From positions 17,598 to 81,597 of the forward strand of contig MU266450.1 in assembly GCA_021014945.1 (NCBI GenBank): DNA of 64,000 nt, written 5' to 3'. The notes below the pieces were generated by a model. That model was given only the letters and a program-made list of their open reading frames with translations. It was not told the origin of the DNA and did not search any database. This stretch comes from Leucogyrophana mollusca (lineage: Eukaryota; Basidiomycota; Agaricomycetes; Boletales). Positions within the stretch are counted from its first letter, which is position 1. Every line of letters starts with the position of its first letter. The translations under genes were made by a program, and so were the position numbers. Of this stretch, positions 46,478 through 57,771 are shown piece after piece.

Positions 46478-47372
46478 TTACTTCCTGGGATGCAATGCAT
46501 TAATGACTCGGAAACAGCCCCAAGCCAGAGAAGCGACAGTGAGATAGATCCCGACGCGAATCTCGAAGGGATTTTCCGTGAGGAAAGGGTATGGGACTGA
46601 GAGGGGGAAAACTCTCAGTGATCAGCAACATAAACCAGAGGGAAAGGCTTACACATCCCGTTGAATGTGGCACAATATTCCACGCAGCTTGCGTACCAAA
46701 TCCCGTAAAGAAGGACAAGGAGAGGCGCACCATAGCGGGCTTGCTTCTTGGTATACTTCTGTTCGAAAAGCATAAAGTCTGCCACCATAGACATAAAAGG
46801 AACTGCGTGCAGTGATAAGTCAACCTCCAGGGGGATGCGGACGAGATTTGGGACGGCCGGTGCCGATGATGGTTCGTTCTCGAGAATTTCTTTTTGGAGT
46901 ATCAAGTTTGGGAAGAAAAGCAGGAGCGACCAGTATACAATAGAGATCACTACGGTGAGCTGCAATATAGCAGGAGTCAGGAGCGTGGAGCGGGCCAGAA
47001 CAAGAACTTTACCGGGAGGGCTATCATCAGAAGGGCACGCTTGACCCGGCGTAAAGCTACAACAGGATATGAATGAGAAGGGCTCGTGTTCGTTCGGGTT
47101 AGCAAGCTCACCACTGATCGGCGGTAAAATATCACAGGCAACGCTAACAACCATGGTGAGCCATGCGGTAGCGAGTCTGTAGAACGCCGCTCAACAGTGT
47201 CGACCTTGTAACGTAGCGGAACGCACCCCTGGATTGTCAAGTATTGATAATGGCCGCCCTTCTGCGAGCTGATCCATTCGTCTATGGGAAGGCTCTTCAA
47301 CGAAAGGAAGCCATACGCCATGATACTCGCCGCAGTCGCGTGGAGAGCCAGGGCTACAGGGCGAAAAGGCAT
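46478..47372 (-). CDS. FAR-17a/AIG1-like multispan membrane protein
   Basis: Starts at ATG 47372 (MPFRPVALALHATAASIMAY), with span 1 and the motif GGHYQYLTIQG, then WLTMVVSVACDILPP, LTVVISIVYWSLLLFFPNLI, and the region IPLEVDLSLHAVPFMSMVAD whose HAVP histidine corresponds to the conserved His of the AIG1/ADTRP family. A last exon gives YPFLTENPFEIRVGIYLTVA and ends RVINALHPRK at TAA 46478. About six membrane segments. Animal members hydrolyse fatty-acid esters of hydroxy fatty acids with Thr/His residues; the fungal substrate is unknown. Both the NxxDxxxH-type His region and the overall length fit the family. Confidence 0.86.
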
Positions 47373-47648
47373 GTTCTGGTCAGGTCTTTGACTTTGACTT
47401 TGGCTTTGACTGAGGATGGTCGGAGGATGGGGGTGGAGCTCGTGGCTGGCAAGCGCAGTCTTTGGACATTATAAAAATGTGAAACAGTTTGTCTGCTCGG
47501 GCTGCGTCAGCACCCGATCACGACAGCTGCGCCAAAAACAGCATCAGAAGATGGGAGTGATATGTTATATATGTACAGTGATATCCACAGAGCGTAGCAG
47601 TATTAGATGCAAGTCCTTCGACCCTCTAAAGGCACATACTGTGCATGA

Positions 47649-49438
47649 TCAAACCCGTCCTTTCCACGTCCTCCAGAGGTAGATGGATGCACAAGATGCA
47701 GCCAAAACAACTCCTGTGCTCAGTCCAAATGTAAGCTGCCAGCACTGAGGTCCCTTGCATACACCGCCGTCCTCGGAGTGGTCCGCTGCTACAAAAGCAT
47801 AAAGGTACGAGAAAGCTGGCGTTCCGAGGAAAGGCGAGTAGGTAAGGACTCCATAATTGCGCCCAAGGTTCGAAAGTCCCCAAACGGAGGAAACAATGCT
47901 CGGCCTGATTAACGTAAGCTCAATGACGCACTTGAAGAAAAGGACAAATAGAGAAACGCACAAGACGGTGAAAGCACTTCCATACGCAATTCCCGCGCCG
48001 ATGCTATAGGCAGGTTAGCATTGGTATTGTACACTATTGGAAAGCACTTACCTGAGCGCCCACACAGCACCCTGAGATCTAACACCAACTACCATCCAAA
48101 GGTATGTGAAAATAAGCACCAATGTTGACAACGTAAGGAAAGCCATTCGGCTTATGTGGTGTTTACGTGGGAAGCTTCGTATGCCGGATGGGAGGTATGA
48201 TGCGACAGGAGATACGAAGTCTGCTAGTGGTCCAACAAGAAGTCGTGATATAGTGTTGGCAAGTGAGAGTATTCTGACTTGTGTCGACGTGGCGATATCA
48301 GTCGACGGGACTGTGAAGCTGGTGATAATCGTTGACGAGTGCGAGGGAAGAGACAGGACGATAGTTCCTATGTTGGATAGAACCATCTCGCACTAGATTA
48401 TCGAAAAGTTTAGCTGATCCAGGGAAGGTGGTTCTTGATGCACTCACAGAACCCAGAATTACAAAAGTGATAAAAGCCAGTGCCCAGAAGTTGCGATCTT
48501 TTAGAAGGTCAACGAGTGAATCATCGTCTTGCGCGTCGGCATTGACGTTGGGCTTCCTGGGCAGTAGGGCAGAGCGCTCGTCGGCTGCGGCAGAATCTTC
48601 GACGTCTCCAGAACCATCTGTTTCCTCGATCGGCGGTGGGATGCTCAGGTTAAACGCGCCAACCAGATGAACTATCCCACACAAAACTGCCAAGAATTGA
48701 AGGTAATGTGTCACGTCAAGTCCTGTGTCTGGGTCTGAGAAGAATCTCGATGCGACGATGGAAAAGAACATCGGTGATAGGCCAAATAGAGCCATGCTCG
48801 TCCCTGTGGCCATTCCAATGAAGTCGGGGAAATTCTTTGATGCAGCAAATACGGAAGAGAAGTATCTGTACACTTGGTGTAAGTCACATCATGAGTGTAG
48901 AACCTGACAAGTACGCACGAGAAGACTGTGCCGAGCCCAGCCGTAAAAAAGAATGCAGTAAGATGGTGGAACGAAGAGGTTGATGATTGAAGTATATCGT
49001 CCGGCGTCTTGGATATCTCCCGCGAGAACAGCCCGAAGCCAGTTGAGAACAAACAAGCAGAGATCAGGGAGCAAGCCCAGGGACCATAGGCGTCAATCAC
49101 TTTCCCCACTACAGCAGCGAAGGGATATTGGCCCATCATCCCGCTACCGAAAACTTTGGTCAATAACTGTATGTTTGTCGATAGGAGCATGCTTACGCCA
49201 GCGCTATCGTTGTCAACTGGGGCTGAGTCAATTTCAGGTGGGTAACAAGTGCGGGAGACATTAAAGGGAAGGTGAAGACACCCCCAGCGCAAATACTAGG
49301 CATGCGACGGCTCGATCAGTGCGTTGAATGCTGATAAAACACGACAGACGCGTTGGCTGCGATGGATACGCAAGTGAGTGCCAGGCGGGCGTGGCGCAGG
49401 TAAGACCTGCAAGCACCCAGCTGAGATGTAGAAACCAT
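47649..49438 (-). CDS. MCH1-type monocarboxylate-like transporter (MFS)
   Basis: Minus-strand gene ending at 47649. Spans include MMGQYPFAAVVGKVIDAYGP, LTAFFFTAGLGTVFS joined to YFSSVFAASKNFPDFIGMAT, GTSMALFGLSPMFFSIVAS, FLAVLCGIVHLVGAFNLSI, then a hydrophilic central loop with DERSALLPRKP, LKDRNFWALAFITFVILGS, a second half with LANTISRLLVGPLADFV and WGLSNLGRNYGVLTYSPFLG. The NLGRNYG and the order of loops are typical of the fungal MCH1 family, MFS proteins without proven monocarboxylate transport. The first exon from ATG 49438 (MVSTSQLGAC) carries span 1, but its junction to CAGGVFTFPLMSPALVTHLK could not be placed in frame with a clear donor, so the N-terminus is uncertain. Confidence 0.84.
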
Positions 49439-50223
49439 TGTATATTAAAAGAGTAAAGGATCGAATGAACACCTCATGCGATGAGGAAGGTGGGATGGAG
49501 GTTTGACAGAGTCAGCCTGCGAACACGCGTGTGTCGGATGCACACTGGTGCTCGCACCGGCGTTTGCCGAAACCGTTTCTGGTCGTCTCTCCGGTGCTAC
49601 TCGCTGTGTTGCGGCTTGCTTTAGGACTCTACGCTGCGTATGTGGTATTTATCTAGGACCACCCTCTCTTTCCCAGTGCGGGAGAATAAGAGAGATGTCT
49701 TTGTGTCGGTGCTTTCCGGTGCCAGAGCAGTTCCTCAAGTGTCGACCTCCCAGGTCCCGGGTGGATTGCAATCGAGTAGTCGGAATTGGGAACCATGAGT
49801 ACCGATTATTAATATGTTTCCGCATCTCAAACTATAGGATGTGGACCTATTCCCGGCGTCTGGAGGGACGATTGTGCGGGATTCGATCGTTAGGGGGTAA
49901 TTTACCGAACACGGTTGCAAAGCAAACAGAGCAAAACAACAATCTTGCCAACAAGAACAAAAGGCTGGCAAGAGAAAGACCGATGGAAGGGCGATCAGTG
50001 TGGCTCTTTGTTCGAGCACCTTTCTTATAGTGGACAATGGATTGAGGAATATACTCGCGCTTTCTCATATTTTCCCGAGTACACCTCTGGAGGTGTTCTC
50101 CCCTTCATCTTCAACTATCTCTCTGGATTGACTGTAATTGTAACACCCAAGACTCGATCCTGCTCGACCTCATCGAACCCCTGCCGCTCTTTGCCTGTGT
50201 CTTGACGAATCTGCAATTACTTC
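49439..50223. other. Divergent intergenic region
   Basis: Separates the minus-strand transporter from the plus-strand membrane protein D. A 175-codon frame at 49503-50030 has no coding features. Nothing else recognised. Confidence 0.4.
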
Positions 50224-51427
50224 ATGGAACCGTCGGCTGTATTTCTAAAAGTTCGCTCATCAGCTTTCGGTTCGTGATTTCATCGCCCCTCTGCTGCCTC
50301 CCAGCGTTTACCGGTTCCTTGTCTAGTTTGTATCATATCATTCAGTTTCCTATGGATTGTACTTTTATCAGTGGAGATGTTTACGCGCTGGGATATATCG
50401 GATCGTTCATGTCGTACGCATATCTCACTGAGACAGCTCTTCAGTTGCTGATGCCAAAAGACAGGATCGTTAATGGCTATTCTCGTTCTCGTCAATACCG
50501 CCACATTGCTCATACTACCCGTACTGTGCGGATTTTCTTCCACTAATTAGAAGGGGGGTACTGAGATATATCTGGGCAGACTACTGCTCACGTTTCGCGT
50601 TTGGCTCGATGCCGCGCGTCTCTTGTTCCTGCTTATCATTCAAATAGGTGCGTTCATTATCCTTGTGTGCGGTTGCTGCGAAAGCTCAATTCGAATGTAC
50701 AGGTACTGCTGCTGCCTTCACGTACTGGAACCCAAAGTTTCAGTGTCCTGACCAAAGTCTGTACTATACGGAGCTTTATCACCTCTCAAGGATACTCATT
50801 TAACCACGTAGCTGCCGATGATGTGGGTGTATGCAAACTGATCAACGCCTACACGGTGATGGGGTGTTGGATCATACCTGCGCTGCGTAAGTGGCCCCAA
50901 ATACCCTCAAGATCGTTCTCATCCCCTAATTTGCTGTAGTTGTGGTATACACTAGCTACTTTGCTTTCACGATATACCATCAATCGCGAATTCCCATTCC
51001 TGTCTTCACACCCAAGACAGAATTCTTTGAAGGCCGCCCCTCGATCCTACCTATCATGGATCCAGAAATGGCCCAACGGCACCCTTCTGAAACCACGGTG
51101 TTTTCAAAATCCACGCCAAAGACACCCACTTGCAGTACGAATCTACCGCAACGACAGTCCTCCATCCCTGCCGTAGATGGGCCTGGGCCACGTCGACCAT
51201 CCACCATTACTCTTCCCCCACTTCTTGCCTCTAGAACATCGCACCCCCCAATTTTGCAGCCTGGAGCACGGCCTAATTTTAGAGACACTCAGCAACTTAC
51301 TATTAGCACGGATCTGCCGGCCACATCCACGTCGGAAGCTTATAGCCACGCTGCTGCTGCGCAGGAAGCAGGCGAGGGGGCTCCCCGTTCCCCTGCGCGG
51401 CTATCTAAACCACAACGATATATTTAG
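50224..51427 (+). CDS. Four-span membrane protein (family copy D)
   Basis: First exon from ATG 50224 (MEPSAVFLKVRSSAFG) ends in a phase-1 intron; exon 2 is span 1 (CIISFSFLWIVLLSVEMFTR) and ends in phase 1. Later exons give span 2 (MAILVLVNTATLLILPVL), span 3 with FRVWLDAARLLFLLIIQI, an extracellular segment AFTYWNPKFQCPDQ, span 4 from CKLINAYTVMGCWIIPAL joined to VVYTSYFAFTIY, and a 150-residue Pro/Ser-rich tail to TAG 51425-51427. The W-x-DAAR motif and the GTxxxF...FxCP segment are shared with copy A (21424-23327). Some inner junctions were set by similarity, so exact ends are tentative. Function unknown. Confidence 0.7.
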
Positions 51428-51793
51428 CTACTTGTACACTATAACACTGTCTATTACCGTGGCATTGATTTCTTATGTCTCAGCTATTTGTGCCCTTGAT
51501 GCTTGAGTTTGCTTGTTGACCGAGCGACCTAACCCTGACTATCCTGGTCCACACGGAAAAGCCCACAAAGAAGCCGGCACGGCATATTTTAGCCCTTGGC
51601 CACTTCGTCGAAGTTCGTCGACGCTTGCACTGCCTGGGCTGCCGTTTCTCTTTTGATGACTGTCGCGTAGCAATCCACCCATCAACTGTTAGACGCGCAA
51701 GACTCTTCGAAGGCGGACAAAGCTCGCGAGTAGCAAGAGTTCCTTGAAGTTTGGTTCCGCATACGTTTCCATAGTGCACGGCTTTTCGCGAGC
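51428..51793. other. Intergenic
   Basis: 3' UTR of membrane protein D and promoter of the IST1-TBC gene. Nothing else recognised. Confidence 0.4.
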
Positions 51794-54700
51794 ATGTCAG
51801 ACTGGGATCCAAACGCAGTCAAGGTCAGCTCACTTTGTGTTCTCTATGAGAGCAATATGAACTAAATTGCCTTTCCGAATGGTGTATAGTCCCTTCTCCG
51901 TCAAACTGCCCAACGTCTGGGTCAGCTACAAGAGAGAAAGGACTCTCAAGGCCAGATCACAAGACGCGACATCGCCACTTTATTGCAGCAGGGTAACATT
52001 GGTCTTGCCCGAGCGAAAGCGCAGAATCTAATTCACGACGATGCAACCGGGGACCTGCTGGAGATGTTGGAGATGCATGTCGGAGTGCTTCTGGAGCATT
52101 TGGGCGAGCTAGCGGAAGGGTGCGCGGGTTCTCCGGACAAAGGCGGAGGGTTGGGCATATATGCTGACCATCCTGGTTTCATTAGACGAACCCCTGCCCC
52201 CACTACAGTGGAGGCTGCATCCAGTATCATCTTCGCAGCACCTCACACGGAATCCAAAGGTCGGGGGTCTGACTGCCCCTTGTGCTGTCCCCTTATCTCA
52301 AGCATGTTGACTTTTAGATCTCAATATGGTTCGGGGTGCACTCGTTCAACGTATGGGCCCTCACTTTGCTCGCTCTGCCTCTGGTAACCGCGACAACCAC
52401 GTCTCCTCACGAGTAAGTTGCAAGCATGTCTTGGACGAACCCCGATTGATTCCCAGTAGATTGCTCAAATACTATCCGCCCCACCTCCTTCCGCAGCAAA
52501 GATGAATGACTGTTTAAGTGATATTGCCAAGGCGTATGGAATTAAATGGAGTCCGGAACCTCGGCGGCAAGACATGTTTGTCCATTATGTTTCTCTCCTG
52601 TTCTTACCACTGACATGTCTTCTCAGTTTGAACTCAATTTCTGAAATTTTAGACGCTCAGTCGTCGCCCCTTGTAGACTTGCCACGTTTGCGGAGATTGT
52701 GTTCTCAGGGTATGTTCATGGGCGGTGCATAACACATTCTGTGTTTGACTCACAACGGGCAGGTATTCCCGATGATCCTCCATGGCTACGTCCGCGGATA
52801 TGGAGGTGAGCTCAATTCCTTTGGCCCGCCGCCTGACGTAGCCACAATTTCTCCTAGGCTGTTCTTCGGTGCATTACCAGTTTTAAAATCAACATGGGTA
52901 AAGGAAACTCAGAAACAACGAGACAGTTATTATGTAGGTTTCAGCAAATCTTGGGGGATTATCACTAACCCAGGGACTAGGACCTTGTTCGACGCCTCCT
53001 AACACCTCTCTCTGATTCCCCGCCTCCGTCGAAACACTCAACCCCTTCTGATGCGACTGTAGTGAAGGTATCAGAGTCGATATTCCGCCTTCCTCCCGAG
53101 CTATTTTATGGTCTGGATAATGAGCCGGACAGCTCAAACCTGTGTCCGCTGGACGAGGCTTTTAATGAAACTGATAGGGTTGCTTGTTCGAAAGCATTGG
53201 ACTCCAGATTACAGGCCATTCGCGAACTTGATTCTGACGCGTCAAGACCTACAGGCATTCCAGAAATCCGTCTCGAGTCCGATGGAGGCCTTGACCTGTC
53301 TGCGTCTACTTCATCCTCGGAATCTCTTGCTTCGCGTACGCCGGCTGCGCCTACGACACTACTGCACGGCAAAAATTTTAGTGAGCCGGCAGCCCACCCA
53401 AAGCATTTGTCTGCTCTCCTACGCCTCTTGTATATCCACACCTGTTTGAACCCCGCCAACCAATCCCCGCACATTCCCTCATTACTTGTTCCGCTGTATT
53501 CCGCGGTTATAAAGGAGATCGAGCCTCAAGACGTAGCTCACGCTGAAGCGGATACTTTTTGGTTGTTTGAGGCGGTCGTTGGTGAGTTCTCGGAACTGGA
53601 GGATCAAGAAGGCGGTAAAGTGTGGATGAAGAAGTTCAGCGAGAGGCTGTCCCTGGCCGACGGTGAACTTGCCGCAAGTTTGGTGAGTATATTATTTGTC
53701 TTGTCTTTCGTCACTCTCATTATGCTCTATGTAGCACGCCAAAGGTCTTGATCCCGCCCTTCCACATTATTCATAGTAAGCCGGTCTGCACGCAGAGCTG
53801 AATCACGCTGATCTTTCTCCAGTCGCTGGCTCGCTCCCTTGCTGTCCCAAACGTTACCCTTGACATCAGTTTACCCTGTCTGGGATGTACTATTTTCCTG
53901 CCCCATGAGAACGCGGGATGTAAATCCAAAGCTGGATTTATTGGTAGACGTTTGTATCAGTCTCCTTATCCGTGCTCGGACCCCGCTCTTTAGGTCAGCT
54001 CGATCTACAGATAGTTGACTGCTTGATTTACTGAGAGACCATTCAGGTTAGGGAAGCCAGGGCACAAGTCGCCTGGTTTGTGGGTAGAAGAGCATGCTGC
54101 ACTTACACCCCCTTCACCACTGCGCCCCTGGGAACTCAGCGATGCTTTCCTCCAGGGCATGACGCTCCTACAATCCTATCCCATTGAAGCAGCTGGCGGC
54201 ATCGATCGCGTTCTTCAAACGGCCAGCGATTTGGCGCAAAAACGGATCGAGGATAGTAAGGCGCAAAAGAACGAGAACCTCAGCTTAGGCGCCCGGCTCA
54301 AGGTCACTATGTGGAAAGGCTTTACAAACCAAGTCACTGCCGCAGAGGAGTCGTCACCGGAAGAAGAACTCGAAGAGGAGGAAGAGGAATCAGAAGAAGA
54401 CTCTCACGATGATGGCAATGAGACGGAAACCCCTGCTGCCCCTGGGTTGACGTCGCGACTAGCAAACACAGTTTGGAGAGGGATAACCAATCAAAGTTCC
54501 ATGGAGGCCCCTCCCTCGCCGCCGTCTGGAGAACCCTCCCCACTGCCATCTCCGCCATCATCTCCGTCACCCTCTCCGTCTCAACCTGCCCTTCCTCTGC
54601 CTGACGACAAGGCACCCCCGAGCTCAACACCTCAGAGTCCTGGCATATGGGGATATGCTGGGAAACTGAAGGATTCTGATACAATAGCAGCGTTCGCGAA

Positions 54701-56309
54701 AGTCAGCACGAATTGGCGAGCAAAGGCTCTCGATGCTTGGGGTAATCGTCGAGGGAGTACCTCGATACAGGGTGCGGATACATCGTCACCTGCTAGCACC
54801 ACTTCAGAATTACCGCCAAGGACCAACGGGTGGATGTCTCCCGACCTCAGGGCCTCTTCAGTCGACAGCGGTCGCAGAGGATCTCTACCTAGCGTGGACC
54901 GGAGTAGCCCATACTCTCCGCCACCTCGGCCTGCCGTCTTCCGTTCGCCGCGCGAGAGCTTCTTGCCTCAGCCACGTAGGCAGGAATCCTCTGCTCCTCC
55001 GAGCCCCGAGGCATACCCACGGCCAGAGAGTTCATTCGCGCATAAAACGAAGGCTTCACTGGCTTCTCTGGCTGCTTTCCAGTCACATCCGCCACCGCCA
55101 CCACCACCTCCCAAATCCGGTCCACGTCCGCTTTTGCTGAATTCGAATTCTCTGATTACTGCGCCCAAATCACCCCTCCCCGTGCGCTCGGATAGCAACA
55201 CACCGGTTTCCCACCAAGGACAGTGGTCAGAGGTGTTGTTGGCAAAAGGGCATGCTTCGCGACAAGCTTCAGTGACCTCGCTGTCGTCGCTGTCTCCGTC
55301 AGAAGCGTTTAACCGACCGTATCCTAGGCCAAGGGTTGATTCTCGTTCCGACCACGACGTGGACAGCGGTAGCCGGCGGGTCGCCCTCAACCGCAAGTCG
55401 GTATCTCCTATGGCACCTCCGTCCCGGTCCCCGCGGGCACAGTGGGCGTCTCCCAGATCGTCGGTTAACTCTTCAGATGCTGGGATGCCAAGTCCTTCCA
55501 CCAGAAGTCAGTCGGGCTTGACTCAGTCCTCGATTCTTAAAAGTAGTATAGCGGAGGATGCACGGGCTGAGGGAGGGTTCTACGGCGCTGAACTCCCTGA
55601 TTCGCCCACGACTATATCCTCTCCACCCATCCCTCCGACGCCGATCACTGCAGTCTCATCCGAGGTGGTCGACGTGCACGTCTCCAATGGCGAGCATCAG
55701 CGTGGTTCGTCGTCGCTCAGTGAATCCCCTTTTGAGCCACCGTCACACTCACGGGTCATGATTCGCAAGAAGACGCCGCCGCCGCCGATGCCCCAGGAGG
55801 TTGACGATACATCTGACTCGTCACTTTCCCGGACGCCGTCCTCGAAGAGTCCCCGCTTGCGTTCGAAAAGATACGCTGCGCGCCCGGCTAACATACGAAC
55901 TCGCGAGAACCCACGGACGGGCTCGGTCGCCGAGCAAAAAACACTCAATCCCAACTCACTTGCACCGGAGTGGCCCGATGAACAACATGAACTAGCTACG
56001 ACTCCACGTGCAAGTGATTTTGGCTCAAATGAACCTTCCTCCGCATCGCCCACGTCTCCTCGGTCACAGCGTCAACCACCCTCACGGAAAACCTCTGGCG
56101 AAAGTGAGGGTCAGTCGCGAAAGGCTGCAAATGATGGCAGCGAGGTGCGGCGCAAGATTTCGACGGACGGGCATTCTGCGCGTGCTCGGAAGATCTCCAC
56201 GAGTAGTAGGGACACTCGCCGCAGAGACAGTGCTGCTGAGGAGGGTGATGACGAGGGGTACGATGATCTATTGAGCGCTTACGAGAGCGAAGAGGGGAGC
56301 CGGAAATGA
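51794..56309 (+). CDS. IST1 domain joined to a TBC (Rab-GAP-like) domain with a long disordered tail
   Basis: From ATG 51794 (MSDWDPNAVK) the first exons encode a complete-looking IST1 domain: LLRQTAQRLGQLQERKDSQG, ITRRDIATLLQQGNIGLARA, LEMLEMHVGVLLEHLGELAE, ASSIIFAAPHTESK, LSDIAKAYGIKWSPEP. IST1 regulates Vps4 and ESCRT-III at endosomes. The IST1 part then joins in frame, by a canonical 52-nt intron (GTTTGT..CTCAG, ending 52626), to LNSISEILDAQSSPLVDLPR and a TBC domain: GIPDDPPWLRPRIWRLFFGA, KETQKQRDSYYDLVRRLL, SALLRLLYIHTCLNPANQ, ADTFWLFEAVVGEF and YRWLAPLLSQTLPLTSVYPV. The C-terminal 650 residues are Ser/Pro/acidic and disordered, to TGA 56307-56309. Two separate genes would need a promoter inside 52500-52630. 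Catalytic fingers of the TBC look altered. Confidence 0.82.
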
Positions 56310-56498
56310 AGACCAGATACTGCTGGCAGCATACTGGTCTCTACGAATCGTACATAGACTTATGATGCCAATGATTTCCGCACAACCAGTATATACTTGT
56401 GGATTGTAACGAAAAACCCAGTCACAAGGAGTGGGTTGTCCTATATAGATGGTTGTACTCAAAGTTGCGGGTGGGTATATCAGACCTCTAAAAGTATA

Positions 56499-57238
56499 TT
56501 AGCCCTCCGGGGTGTCTAAATCTCTGCGAAACATAGTCCTTTGTGCCCCTTGGTATACCTCCAGAAGCACAGCAAAATGTGGTAATAAGTTCTGTAAGAC
56601 AGTGAGGTTGGGTTTCTGGTCTGACGGATAATGAACCCACCTCGAACGCGACCTTTATAGAAAGCTCGCCAGTAACTGAACGCTTAAACGCGGCCAAAAA
56701 GTAGCGAACGTCCCATCTGCGGAGTCCTTCGTGGATAACAAAGTCTTCAAGCGTAGACATGTGAATAAAGTTCCTGGACACGAAAAAAGGACTGAACAGC
56801 GGGAATCCGCGATGGCACTCGAACTGGATTCCGTGAGGCGGAAAAAGCAAGACAGACTCTGGTGGAGAGTTCAGCGCTCGCGATTTGGGATACAAAGAGA
56901 CGTACCGTGAAGGACCTGGCTGCACCTGAACCACACGAAAACCGCAATCAGAACGACGGCGAGCGTGCCTGTCAAGAGGCCCCAGCGAACCTATACGGCG
57001 CCAAAGTAAATATCAGGCCGCCAAGTACTGATTCAAATGCACGCACTCTGGGCCAAAGGAGCGACAGAATCACCGGGACAATTGGATCCGCCCAGGTCCA
57101 AGTGACTGCTCCGCGTATTATTCTTCCGCTGCCATCACGAGCCAGTCGCCAATTCTCGACCCGGTATTCACAGAAACCGGGCCATTCTATGAACGAGAAT
57201 TCGGGGTGAGTGTCGGGTAGTGGCCGAGTCTGTCGCAT
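56499..57238 (-). CDS. GPI-GlcNAc transferase subunit PIG-H (GPI15-like)
   Basis: Starts at ATG 57238 (MRQTRPLPDTHPEFSFIEWP), with an intron (donor GTGCGTG after LLWPR) leading to WGLLTGTLAVVLIAVFVWFR, a membrane span. After another intron comes the PIG-H domain: ESVLLFPPHGIQFECHRG, SRNFIHMSTLEDFVIHEGLR, WDVRYFLAAFKRSVTGELSI, and then LLPHFAVLLEVYQGAQRTMF with the stop TAA at 56499. PIG-H/Gpi15 is a subunit of the ER-membrane complex that adds GlcNAc to phosphatidylinositol, the first step of GPI anchor synthesis. The FIH..EDFVIHEGL pattern matches the family signature. One extra hydrophobic segment precedes the domain, as usual. It is about 6 kb from no other GPI gene. Confidence 0.85.
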
Positions 57239-57327
57239 TCATCGAGTTGCTGGTTCCAGACAAAGTCACGTCGACTAAAACGGTCGCGTGGATTGCCTAG
57301 GAAGAGCGTAAAAAGAAGAAAAAAGAA

Positions 57328-57422
57328 CTGCCCCAGTGAGGCTCGAACTCACGACCTTCCGATGCCAGTCACATGATGTGATCTTAACAGTCGGACGCTG
57401 TAACCAACTCAGCCATGGGGCA
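57328..57422 (-). tRNA. tRNA-Asn (GTT) with a 21-nt intron
   Basis: On the minus strand, acceptor strands TGCCCCA and TGGGGCA pair perfectly, D-arm GCTG-AGTTGGTTA-CAGC, anticodon stem TCCGA/TCGGA with loop CT-GTT-A(A), so the anticodon is GTT (asparagine), and T-arm GTGAG-TTCGAGC-CTCAC is perfect. About 21 nt (roughly 57364-57384) after position 37 form the intron. Discriminator base G. All stems are intact. Confidence 0.93.
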
Positions 57423-57771
57423 CATGTTGGATCCTTCAAATGTGTCGTTATAGCATGCCGCCAGGGACTGGGTACCTGGTGGATATTGCCAAAAATGGAG
57501 GCACTGCAACGTTCCAAAACGCACTGCAAGCTAATTTCCGCGCTTCTGCATGGACGATTATCGATTATTCATTACCCCTCCGTTCCAGTTTTTGAGCTAG
57601 CTTCGTATCCGCCAACATCACTCACCGCGATTTAGAGCCTGCCACCGTCGTACGACCTCTGTAAGACTACATCGCCATCAGGGCTCTTTCATACTGAAGC
57701 ACTGAAGTTGACTGATTGCGCGACAGCTAATCATCGATCAATCGTCATTCAGATCCTACCAGGAGTTCAGG
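57423..57771. other. Intergenic: tRNA 5' flank and F-box promoter
   Basis: Upstream region of tRNA-Asn on one strand and of the F-box gene on the other. Nothing else recognised. Confidence 0.4.

Noticed and set aside
49503..50030. 175-codon plus-strand frame between transporter and membrane protein D
   Set aside because: Composition is random, with no splice context or family motif.
52500..52640. Separate TBC gene starting in this interval
   Set aside because: The frame is continuous from the IST1 part through a canonical intron, and no stop or alternative start with promoter signs separates them; kept as an alternative in the fusion finding.
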